NCBI GenBank assembly: GCA_025924435.1
Contig: JAICIL010000316.1
Location: 1-5,175, forward strand
DNA length: 5,175 nt
Direction: 5' to 3'
Origin: Chloroflexia bacterium
GTDB taxonomy: Bacteria; Chloroflexota; Chloroflexia; Thermomicrobiales; JALYUS01
Shown piece after piece: positions 1 to 5,175 of the stretch. The position numbers and the translations under genes were made by a program. Positions within the stretch are counted from its first letter, which is position 1, and the number at the start of each line of letters is the position of its first letter. Below the pieces are notes generated by a model. The model was not told where the DNA came from and did no database searches. It was given only the letters and a program-made list of their open reading frames with translations.

Positions 1-1286
1 AAGACGTTCGCCATCAGCAGGTCGTGGTGGTCGCCGAGCGGGTTGAGCGTTTGGTAGAAGCCGATGAAGTCGCAGGGGATCAGCCGCGTGCCCTGATGGA
101 TCAGTTGGTAGAACGAATGCTGCCCGTTCGTGCCCGGCTCGCCCCAGTAGATCGGGCCGGTTTCGTACTGCACGCGGCGGCCTTCGAGGTCCACCGACTT
201 GCCGTTCGATTCCATCGTCAGCTGCTGCAAATACGCCGGGAAGCGTTTCAAATACTGGTCGTAGGGCAATACCGCGACGGTCTGCGCGCCGAAGAAGTCC
301 GCGTACCAGACGCCGAGCAGCCCCATCAGGACGGGCAAATTCCGGTCGAAGGGCGCGGTGCGGAAATGCTCGTCCATCGCGTGGAAACCGGCGAGCATGG
401 CGCGGAAATTGTCGGGGCCGATGGCGATCATCGTCGAGAGGCCGATGGCCGCATCCATCGAGTACCGCCCGCCGACCCAGTCCCAGAAGCCGAACATGTT
501 CGCGGGGTCTATGCCGAACTTCTCCACCTCCTCGGTGTTCGTGGAGACGGCGACGAAGTGTTTAGCAATCGCGGCGTCGTCGTGGAGGGCGGCGAGGCAC
601 CAGTCGCGCGCGCTGTGCGCGTTTGTCAGCGTCTCGAGCGTCGTGAAGGTCTTGGAGGAGACGATGAAGAGCGTTTCCGCCGGGTCAAGGTCGCGCGTCG
701 CCTCCACCATGTCCGTGCCGTCCACGTTCGGGACGAAGCGGAAGGTCATCGCGCGGTCGCTGTAGTGCCTGAGCGCCTCGTACGCCATCACCGGGCCGAG
801 ATCGGAGCCGCCGATGCCGATGTTGATGACGTTCCTGATGCGCTTGCCGGTGTAACCCGTCCACGCGCCGCCGCGCACGCGCTCCGCGAAGTCCGCCATC
901 TTGTCCAGCACCGCGTGGACTTCGGGCACGACATTCTCGCCGTCCACCATGATCGTCGCGTCGCGCGGGGCGCGCAGGGCGGTATGAAGCACGGCACGCC
1001 GCTCGGTGACGTTGATTTTCTCGCCCGAAAACATCGCATCAATCCGCCCACGCAGCCCGGCGCTCTCCGCGAGTTGCAGGAGCAGTTGGATCGTCTCGTC
1101 CGTGATGCGGTTCTTGGAGTAGTCGTAGTAGATGCCGACGTCCTCCACCGCCATCCGCTCGCCGCGCCGCGGGTCGTCGGCGAAGAGCGTGCGGAGATCC
1201 ACGTCGCGCATCTTCTCGTAGTGTGCTTGCAGCGCCTGCCACTCCGGGCGCGCGGTGAGCGGTGTCGGGTTCGCGGTGGCGGTCAT
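1..1286 (-). CDS. pgi: Glucose-6-phosphate isomerase, C-terminus cut by window edge
   Basis: Interconverts glucose 6-phosphate and fructose 6-phosphate in the cytoplasm, linking glycolysis to the pentose phosphate pathway. Translating the minus strand from the ATG at 1286-1284 gives 428 uninterrupted residues running off the left edge; the stop is not seen. Family proteins are about 540-550 residues, so roughly 120 C-terminal residues, including the conserved active-site Lys, are missing because of the window boundary, not a mutation. Visible SIS-domain landmarks are [10 protein letters not shown] (156-165), the phosphate-binding SKTFTTLET (211-219), PGI signature 1 as [15 protein letters not shown] (269-283), and [19 protein letters not shown] (382-400) with the catalytic Glu at 383. 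The start is supported by an AGGAGG 8 nt upstream. One oddity: the position 31 residues after the catalytic Glu, where E. coli Pgi as I recall it has an active-site His, is Leu414 (QTLNP). It lies 30 nt downstream of the zinc-ribbon gene on the same strand and may be co-transcribed with it. Confidence 0.97.
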   Translation of the reverse strand, partial: MTATANPTPLTARPEWQALQAHYEKMRDVDLRTLFADDPRRGERMAVEDVGIYYDYSKNRITDETIQLLLQLAESAGLRGRIDAMFSGEKINVTERRAVLHTALRAPRDATIMVDGENVVPEVHAVLDKMADFAERVRGGAWTGYTGKRIRNVINIGIGGSDLGPVMAYEALRHYSDRAMTFRFVPNVDGTDMVEATRDLDPAETLFIVSSKTFTTLETLTNAHSARDWCLAALHDDAAIAKHFVAVSTNTEEVEKFGIDPANMFGFWDWVGGRYSMDAAIGLSTMIAIGPDNFRAMLAGFHAMDEHFRTAPFDRNLPVLMGLLGVWYADFFGAQTVAVLPYDQYLKRFPAYLQQLTMESNGKSVDLEGRRVQYETGPIYWGEPGTNGQHSFYQLIHQGTRLIPCDFIGFYQTLNPLGDHHDLLMANV

Positions 1287-1294
1287 CGTCGCTT

Positions 1295-1303
1295 CCTCCT
1301 TTT
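1295..1303 (-). promoter_or_regulatory. Ribosome binding site of pgi
   Basis: The minus strand reads AAAAGGAGG, containing a full AGGAGG core, 8 nt before the pgi ATG. It is one of the strongest Shine-Dalgarno sequences in the window and fixes the pgi start at 1286. It lies in the 30-nt gap after the zinc-ribbon stop codon. Confidence 0.85.
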
Positions 1304-1316
1304 GTACCCGAAATCT

Positions 1317-1568
1317 CTATGAGGGCAATTCGGGCCGAAATTTGTATGGCTCTTTCGCATATAAGCGCATATAACCGCATACGGTACATACAAATGCGGC
1401 TACTGAGCACGATGGCTTGATAAATCGTTTAGAATGTGCACTTGCAACAAGACCTCTGCCTGCATATCCGCTAACTCTCGGCCATTCACATTCTCCCCCG
1501 CACTCAGGGCACCGTGGCGGAGTAGGCGGCGGTTGAATCTTCACAAATGCCCTTTCATACGCTTTCAT
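1317..1568 (-). CDS. Small zinc-ribbon protein of unknown function
   Basis: An 83-residue protein with two CxxC knuckles: CPEC at residues 20-23 (followed by C27) and CTVC at 61-64, continuing as CGYMRLYAKEP. Paired CxxC motifs spaced this way are typical of zinc-ribbon folds, and the ending with a CGY-x-x-LYAK pattern resembles small uncharacterised bacterial zinc-ribbon proteins. There is no membrane segment or signal peptide. The function is unknown; nucleic-acid or protein binding is only a guess. I chose the ATG at 1568. The frame stays open upstream to 1697, but that extension reads through a palindromic repeat and is probably not coding. No clear Shine-Dalgarno precedes the ATG, and an in-frame GTG at 1577 is an alternative. 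GC is about 50% by hand count over 1321-1560, well below the neighbours, which suggests separate ancestry. It lies 30 nt upstream of pgi. Confidence 0.6.
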   Translation of the reverse strand: MKAYERAFVKIQPPPTPPRCPECGGECEWPRVSGYAGRGLVASAHSKRFIKPSCSVAAFVCTVCGYMRLYAKEPYKFRPELPS

Positions 1569-1606
1569 AGTAAACACATCATGACCGCTAATGCGGCAAT
1601 TGTTTT

Positions 1607-1706
1607 GTAGGGGCGGTGCTTGAACCTCCCTCTCTGGATTGCACCATCGTTGCCATCCACGAAGAACCCGATGCAGCGGCAGAGGGCGTTCAAGCACCGC
1701 CCCTAC
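1607..1706. repeat. 100-bp MITE-like element with 19-bp terminal inverted repeats
   Basis: The left arm GTAGGGGCGGTGCTTGAAC (1607-1625) is the exact reverse complement of the right arm (1688-1706). Pairing continues imperfectly inward, with CCCTCT on the left facing AGAGGG on the right, so the unit could fold into a long hairpin with a loop around 1650-1670. It has no credible coding capacity. The size, perfect ends and intergenic position between the HAD and zinc-ribbon genes fit a miniature inverted-repeat transposable element or a similar dispersed palindromic repeat. I see no obvious target-site duplication in the flanks. In RNA it could also act as a terminator or processing signal between the two genes, although no T-run follows it. 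Mobility is inferred, because only one copy is visible. Confidence 0.8.
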
Positions 1707-1775
1707 GCTGTTATGTCATCGCCCTTGTGAAAGAATATAACTTCCAACCATCAGCCCGTCTGCTTCTTGGGACAA

Positions 1776-2462
1776 TTAGGCGCCGGACCGTGCATTCAGG
1801 AATGCTGGTAAATCATACTCCAACAGGTCGCCGATGCGCTCGACGGTGATGTCCGCCGCCGGATATTTCGCGATCTCCTTCGCATCGTGCGCGTAGTGGC
1901 CCTGCTTCGGGAAGACGGTCGTCAGGCGGTCGCCCCAGATTTCCTTCACTGCGGCGAGGATACGCACCTTATCGTCCACCAGCACGTAATGCTCCGCCGG
2001 GTATCGCTTCTCGACATCCTCCAATTCCTGCTCCTTGTGGATGTAGATGAGCACGTCCCCACCGACCGCCTCGCCGAGGGCGGAACGCTCGATCTTGCGC
2101 GGCTGGAAGACGACATCGCCGTCCGAGAGGATCACCGCCGGCCCCCAGGCGCGCACTTTCTCGATCACGTCGAGCGAATTCGGGAAGAGGCGGTTGGCGA
2201 ACGGGTAGTTGATGAGAAACGAGGAGACGGTGAGCAGGTGCGGGTCGCGCGGGTATTCGCCGCGATAGCGCTGGAGCGCGCCGAGGTAGTCGGCGTATCC
2301 CAGTTCGGCGCGCAATTCCTCGAAGATCGCCCAGTACCGCGCGTTCCGCTCCGCCCCGACCGCCCGTTCGAGATGCCGCCGCAGATCGGCGGTCACGCGG
2401 TCGTTGTCGAGCAGGGTGTTGTCCACATCGAAGAGGAAGACGACGCGATGCGGCGCGGTCAT
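1776..2462 (-). CDS. HAD-superfamily hydrolase, substrate unknown
   Basis: A 228-residue cytoplasmic protein of the haloacid dehalogenase superfamily, most of which are phosphatases working through an aspartyl-phosphate intermediate. Motif I is FDVDNTLLDND (11-21), with nucleophile D12 and acid/base D14. Motif II is LSDGD (112-116), with S113 as the phosphate-binding Ser/Thr. K143 is the best motif III Lys. Motif IV is LVDDK (161-165), with the Mg-binding pair D163/D164. A helical cap of about 90 residues lies between motifs I and II, as in C1-type HADs. The start is placed at the ATG at 2462, 11 codons before D12. The frame is open to 2588, but that extension translates a palindromic repeat. 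The ribosome-binding region GGGGGTGGGC comes from the end of that repeat, which is unusual. Lying downstream of zwf, it may act on a sugar phosphate, but the sequence does not identify the substrate. Confidence 0.9.
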   Translation of the reverse strand: MTAPHRVVFLFDVDNTLLDNDRVTADLRRHLERAVGAERNARYWAIFEELRAELGYADYLGALQRYRGEYPRDPHLLTVSSFLINYPFANRLFPNSLDVIEKVRAWGPAVILSDGDVVFQPRKIERSALGEAVGGDVLIYIHKEQELEDVEKRYPAEHYVLVDDKVRILAAVKEIWGDRLTTVFPKQGHYAHDAKEIAKYPAADITVERIGDLLEYDLPAFLNARSGA

Positions 2463-2465
2463 CTG

Positions 2466-2586
2466 GCCCACCCCCTGACCCCCTCCCGCGTCGGGAGGGG
2501 GAACCTGACTCGACCGCGTGCCGCCATACGCGGCACGCGGCGTCGCTTCGACTCTCCTCCCGCGTCGGGAGGGGCCGGGGGTGGGC
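2466..2586. repeat. 121-bp nested palindromic element between zwf and HAD gene
   Basis: The ends are inverted repeats: GCCCACCCCC at 2466-2475 pairs with GGGGGTGGGC at 2577-2586, and the match continues inward through a CCCCTCCCG block with a small indel. Each end also contains its own short hairpin. The 19-mer CCTCCCGCGTCGGGAGGGG occurs at 2482-2500 and again at 2556-2574; the first copy extends to a 10-bp stem (2479-2488 with 2492-2501, loop CGT). The centre has a third perfect 11-bp palindrome, CCGCGTGCCGC (2514-2524) with GCGGCACGCGG (2530-2540), around the loop CATAC. The element fills nearly all of the 133-nt gap, 9 nt after the zwf stop and 3 nt before the HAD ATG. It resembles dispersed REP/BIME-like or MITE-like units and could form stable RNA hairpins that separate expression of the two genes. 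No T-run marks it as a standard terminator. Confidence 0.85.
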
Positions 2587-2595
2587 AAATTCCCA

Positions 2596-3981
2596 TCACG
2601 TCGGCTCTGTCGTCGGGTTGTGCCAGCCGCCGTCCGCCGCGATCAACTGCTCCGCCTCCGTCGGCCCCCAAGTGTCCGGATCGTATTCGTGGACGGGCGT
2701 CGCGTTGCCGAGGATCGGGTCCACGACGCGCCACGCCGCCTCGATGGCGTCCTCCCGCGCGAAGAGGGTCGGGTCGCCGCGCATCGCGTCGCCGAGCAGC
2801 CGCTCGTAGGGGGCCATCTCGTCGCCGCCGGGCTGGTGGCGCGCAATCAGTTCCACATCCTCGCCGAACATCGCCTCGCCCGGCACCTTGACCCGCGCGG
2901 AGAGCGCCATCACGACATCGGGGCTGAGGCGGAAGCGGAGGTGGTTCGGGTGGCCGGGGATCGTCTCCGCGAAGACGGTCTGCGGCGGCCGTTTCAGCTC
3001 GACCACCACCTCGGTCGTCGTCACCGGCAGGCATTTCCCGGCCCGGATATAGAAGGGCACGCCCGCCCACCGCCACATGTCGAGATGGACGCGGACGGCG
3101 GCGAAGGTCTCCACCCGTGAAGCGGGCGCGACGCCCTCCGTCTCCCGGTATCCCTTGTACTGCCCGCGCACGACATCCGAGGGTTGGAGCGGGATCATCG
3201 CCTTGAAGACCTTCGTCGTCTCGTCGCGGATCGCCTCGTGGCCGCCGCCGATCGGTGGCTCCATCGCCAGCAGCGCGGTGACTTGCAGCATGTGGTTCTG
3301 AACGACATCGCGGATCGCGCCCGTCTCCTCGTAGAACTGGCCGCGGTCGCCGACGCCGAACTGCTCCGCCATCGTGATCTGCACGCTCTCGATGTAGTGG
3401 CGGTTCCAGATCGGCTCCAGGAAGGAGTTCGCGAAGCGGAAGTAGAGCAGGTTCTGCACCGGCTCCTTGCCGAGATAGTGGTCAATGCGGAAGATGCCCG
3501 ATTCCGGGAAGGCGGAGAGCAGGACTTTGTTCAACGCCTCGGCGGAGGCGAGATCGTGCCCGAACGGCTTCTCGACCACCACCCGGCCGCCCGCCGCGCA
3601 GCCGGACTTCGCCAGCCCCTCGATCACCGTCGCGAACAGGCTCGGCGGGATCGCCAGATAGTGCAGCGGGTGCTGTGCGTCGCCGAGCGCCTTTTTCAGG
3701 TTCGTGTACGTCGCCGGGTCGCCGTAATCGCCGGAGACGTACGTGAGCAGGGACAGCAGTTTCGCGAACGCTTCCTTGTTGACGCCGCCGTGTTGCGACA
3801 GGCTGTCGTGGACGCGCGTGCGCAGTTGATCGGCGGTCTGCGTGCGGTGTGCCACGCCGATGACGGGCACATCGAGGTGCCCATGCCGGACCATCGCCTG
3901 CAAGGCGGGGAAAATCTGTTTGAAGGCGAGATCGCCCGTGGCGCCGAAGAAGACGAGCGCGTCGGTGCGCGGCGCGGCCAC
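2596..3981 (-). CDS. zwf: Glucose-6-phosphate 1-dehydrogenase
   Basis: Oxidises glucose 6-phosphate to 6-phosphogluconolactone with reduction of NAD(P)+, the first step of the oxidative pentose phosphate pathway, in the cytoplasm. The 461-residue protein is near full length for the shorter bacterial G6PD forms. The N-terminal Rossmann fingerprint is GATGDLA (13-19), followed by [15 protein letters not shown] is at 137-143, and the family signature RIDHYLGKE is at 165-173, with H168 in the phosphate-binding position. The catalytic His is in QNH (H230), within the segment [14 protein letters not shown]. The C-terminal substrate domain includes [14 protein letters not shown]. The start is a GTG at 3981, supported by AGGGGAGGG 5 nt upstream and by the fingerprint beginning about 12 residues in. 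The gnd stop codon lies only 2 nt upstream, so translational coupling is likely. It ends with a TGA just before a palindromic repeat. Confidence 0.97.
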   Translation of the reverse strand: MAAPRTDALVFFGATGDLAFKQIFPALQAMVRHGHLDVPVIGVAHRTQTADQLRTRVHDSLSQHGGVNKEAFAKLLSLLTYVSGDYGDPATYTNLKKALGDAQHPLHYLAIPPSLFATVIEGLAKSGCAAGGRVVVEKPFGHDLASAEALNKVLLSAFPESGIFRIDHYLGKEPVQNLLYFRFANSFLEPIWNRHYIESVQITMAEQFGVGDRGQFYEETGAIRDVVQNHMLQVTALLAMEPPIGGGHEAIRDETTKVFKAMIPLQPSDVVRGQYKGYRETEGVAPASRVETFAAVRVHLDMWRWAGVPFYIRAGKCLPVTTTEVVVELKRPPQTVFAETIPGHPNHLRFRLSPDVVMALSARVKVPGEAMFGEDVELIARHQPGGDEMAPYERLLGDAMRGDPTLFAREDAIEAAWRVVDPILGNATPVHEYDPDTWGPTEAEQLIAADGGWHNPTTEPT

Positions 3982-3983
3982 GG

Positions 3984-5012
3984 CTACCCTCCCCTCTGGT
4001 CCGATTCCTTCTCCAGGTGCCCGCCGAAGGCGTAGCGCATCGCGGATTGCACCTTGTTCGCGTAGTCCGCCTCGCCGCGCGAGGTGAAGCGCGCGAAGAG
4101 CGCGGTGCTGAGGACGGGCGCGGGCACGGACTCGTCAATCGCGGCGCTGATCGTCCAGCGCCCCTCGCCGGAATCGGAGACGCGCCCGCCGAACTTCTCC
4201 AGTTGCGGGCTTTCGAGGAGCGCGCCGGCGGTGAGATCGAGCAGCCACGAGGCGACGACGCTCCCGCGCCGCCAGAGTTCCGCGACCTCGCCGATGTTGA
4301 TGTCGTACTGATAGTACTCGGGGTGCGGCAGCGGCGTCGTCTCGGCGTCCACGGTGCGCTCGGTCTTGCCGACATTGGCGTGGTGGAGGATATTCAGCCC
4401 CTCGGCGTAGGCCGCCATCAGGCCGTACTCGATGCCGTTGTGGACCATCTTGACGAAGTGGCCCGCCCCGTTCGGCCCGCAGTGCAGGTATCCTTCCTCG
4501 GCGGTGCCGGTGCCGCGCTTCCGGCCCGGCGTGGCGGGCGCGGCGTCCATGCCGGGGGCGAGCGTCTTGAAGATCGGGTCGAGCCGCCGGACGGCCTCGT
4601 CCTCGCCGCCGATCATCAGGCAGTAGCCGCGCTCCAGGCCCCAGACGCCGCCCGAGGTGCCGCAGTCCACGTAATGGATGCCCTTCGGCTTCAGTTCGGC
4701 GGCGCGGCGGATGTCGTCGTGGTAGTACGAGTTGCCGCCGTCAATGACGATGTCGTCCTTGTCGAGGAGGGGCAGCAACTGCTCGACGGTCTGATCCACC
4801 GTCGCGGCGGGCACCATCAGCCAGACGGCGCGCGGCTTCGAGAGTTTGCCGACGAGGTCTTCGAGCGACGTGCCCTCGATCATGCCATCCTTGACGAACT
4901 CCTGCCGCGTCTTCGGGTTGCGGGCGAAGCCCACGCAGGTGTGCCCGTCCTTGATGAGCCGCCGCACCATATTGCCGCCCATGCGCCCCAGCCCGACCAT
5001 CCCAAGTTCCAT
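3984..5012 (-). CDS. gnd: 6-phosphogluconate dehydrogenase, decarboxylating, short form
   Basis: Oxidatively decarboxylates 6-phosphogluconate to ribulose 5-phosphate, yielding NAD(P)H and CO2. At 342 residues it belongs to the short Gnd-like class (about 300-340 residues), not the roughly 470-residue classical enzyme. The Rossmann motif is GLGRMGGNM (7-15). MVPA (67-70) and DGGNSYY (91-97) follow, then the substrate-binding [11 protein letters not shown] (119-129). The catalytic segment [13 protein letters not shown] (185-197) has K188, N192 and E195 in place of the canonical Lys, Asn and Glu. The all-helical C-terminal domain is present. The end of strand beta-2 reads GFARNP (28-33), without the acidic residue expected for NAD+ specificity, so NADP+ use is plausible. 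The ATG at 5012 has AAAGGAAG upstream and sits just before the fingerprint. The TAG stop is 2 nt before the zwf GTG. It is the first gene of the visible cluster, and its promoter is not certain. Confidence 0.96.
   Translation of the reverse strand: MELGMVGLGRMGGNMVRRLIKDGHTCVGFARNPKTRQEFVKDGMIEGTSLEDLVGKLSKPRAVWLMVPAATVDQTVEQLLPLLDKDDIVIDGGNSYYHDDIRRAAELKPKGIHYVDCGTSGGVWGLERGYCLMIGGEDEAVRRLDPIFKTLAPGMDAAPATPGRKRGTGTAEEGYLHCGPNGAGHFVKMVHNGIEYGLMAAYAEGLNILHHANVGKTERTVDAETTPLPHPEYYQYDINIGEVAELWRRGSVVASWLLDLTAGALLESPQLEKFGGRVSDSGEGRWTISAAIDESVPAPVLSTALFARFTSRGEADYANKVQSAMRYAFGGHLEKESDQRGG
3987..3995 (-). promoter_or_regulatory. Ribosome binding site of zwf inside the end of gnd
   Basis: The minus strand reads AGGGGAGGG, then the gnd TAG, two bases, and the zwf GTG. 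The Shine-Dalgarno therefore lies within the last codons of gnd, 5 nt from the start. This placement supports the GTG start and suggests that ribosomes finishing gnd help initiate zwf. Confidence 0.8.
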
Positions 5013-5017
5013 CTGCG

Positions 5018-5025
5018 CTTCCTTT
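5018..5025 (-). promoter_or_regulatory. Ribosome binding site of gnd
   Basis: The minus strand reads AAAGGAAG shortly before the gnd ATG, with the GGA core 7 nt upstream. It matches the usual Shine-Dalgarno and supports the start at 5012. I could not place a convincing promoter in the roughly 150 nt of leader upstream of it. Confidence 0.7.
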
Positions 5026-5091
5026 CTCGTTCCTATGCCCTATCCAAACAGTATGCCGCGCTTGCCCGCTTTTTCCTAGAGATAGATTGGT

Positions 5092-5120
5092 GGGGGGGGG
5101 GGGTGGGGCGGGGGCGCGGG
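5092..5120 (+). other. G-rich tract with G-quadruplex pattern, possibly a sequencing artefact
   Basis: The plus strand has a run of 12 G (5092-5103), then T, GGGG (5105-5108), C, GGGGG (5110-5114), CGC and GGG (5118-5120), which continues into one more G. Four or more G-runs separated by 1-3 bases fit the usual G-quadruplex pattern. The tract lies about 80 nt upstream of the gnd start, with the G-rich strand as the template strand for gnd, so any transcript through it would be C-rich. Long poly-G close to a sequence end is also a common sequencing or assembly artefact, so both explanations stay open. Confidence 0.5.
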
Positions 5121-5175
5121 GACCAGGGACGGACGCAAGGGCCCCCCAAAACACCACCGCCGCGGCCTGGCCGGC

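Noticed and set aside
24..1322. 432-codon open frame on the plus strand opposite pgi
   Set aside because: It is antisense to a clearly conserved Pgi, and its translation is Arg/Val/Glu-rich with no recognisable motif. Long antisense frames are expected in GC-rich genes.
1353..1383. Repeated GCATATAA / GCATA units near the end of the zinc-ribbon gene
   Set aside because: They encode the conserved CGYMRLYA segment in frame, so codon content explains them. There is no regular spacing that would suggest an operator or iteron array.
1569..1697. N-terminal extension of the zinc-ribbon protein up to an ATG at 1697
   Set aside because: The added 43 residues translate the inverted-repeat element and spacer and show no domain features. 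The ATG at 1568 is a simpler start.
2463..2588. N-terminal extension of the HAD protein to 2588
   Set aside because: It would translate the nested palindrome into Pro/Gly/Arg-rich sequence. HAD motif I normally lies within about 5-15 residues of the start, as it does from the ATG at 2462.
1887..2891. 334-codon plus-strand frame across the HAD gene and the end of zwf
   Set aside because: It runs antisense over two conserved genes and through the palindromic repeat. The product is low-complexity Arg/Pro/Ala-rich at its end, with no family features.
3184..4035. 283-codon plus-strand frame opposite zwf
   Set aside because: It is antisense to Zwf with intact catalytic motifs, and its composition is typical of GC-driven shadow frames.
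5050..5078. Possible gnd promoter, with CATACT as -10 and TAGGAA as -35 (17-nt spacer) on the minus strand
   Set aside because: The -35 matches only about half of the sigma-70 consensus and the -10 is mediocre. Such matches occur by chance, so I do not call it.

Overview
This window reads as part of a central-carbon gene cluster from a GC-rich bacterium. Every gene I can support lies on the minus strand, so transcription runs from high to low coordinates: gnd (6-phosphogluconate dehydrogenase), zwf (glucose-6-phosphate dehydrogenase), an unassigned HAD-family hydrolase, a small zinc-ribbon protein, and pgi (glucose-6-phosphate isomerase, cut by the left edge). Sampled coding lines are roughly 60-75% GC. 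The short-form Gnd, the roughly 460-residue Zwf and the small CxxC...CxxC protein are compatible with several GC-rich phyla (for example Armatimonadota, Chloroflexota or Acidobacteriota). No marker in the window fixes the taxon.

Layout. 5013-5175: gnd leader, with a Shine-Dalgarno next to gnd and then a very G-rich tract (5092-5120) near the window edge. 2596-5012: gnd and zwf, separated by only 2 nt and probably translationally coupled. 2463-2595: the zwf-HAD gap, filled almost completely by a 121-bp nested palindromic element (2466-2586) that ends 3 nt before the HAD start codon. 1776-2462: HAD hydrolase. 1569-1775: a gap holding a 100-bp MITE-like element with perfect 19-bp terminal inverted repeats (1607-1706). 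1317-1568: an 83-residue zinc-ribbon protein in a stretch of only about 50% GC. 1-1286: pgi, with a strong Shine-Dalgarno.

How the genes fit together. Glucose 6-phosphate is the shared metabolite. Zwf oxidises it into the oxidative pentose phosphate pathway, Gnd carries out the decarboxylating second oxidation, and Pgi exchanges it with fructose 6-phosphate for glycolysis or for recycling. No 6-phosphogluconolactonase gene is present in the window. The HAD protein could be a sugar-phosphate phosphatase, but the sequence does not show its substrate.

I found no defence system, CRISPR array, tRNA, rRNA or phage gene, and nothing that looks like a new multi-gene system. The items most worth a second look are the two small palindromic elements in the intergenic gaps, the zinc-ribbon gene in its AT-richer island, and the G-tract, which may be an assembly artefact.
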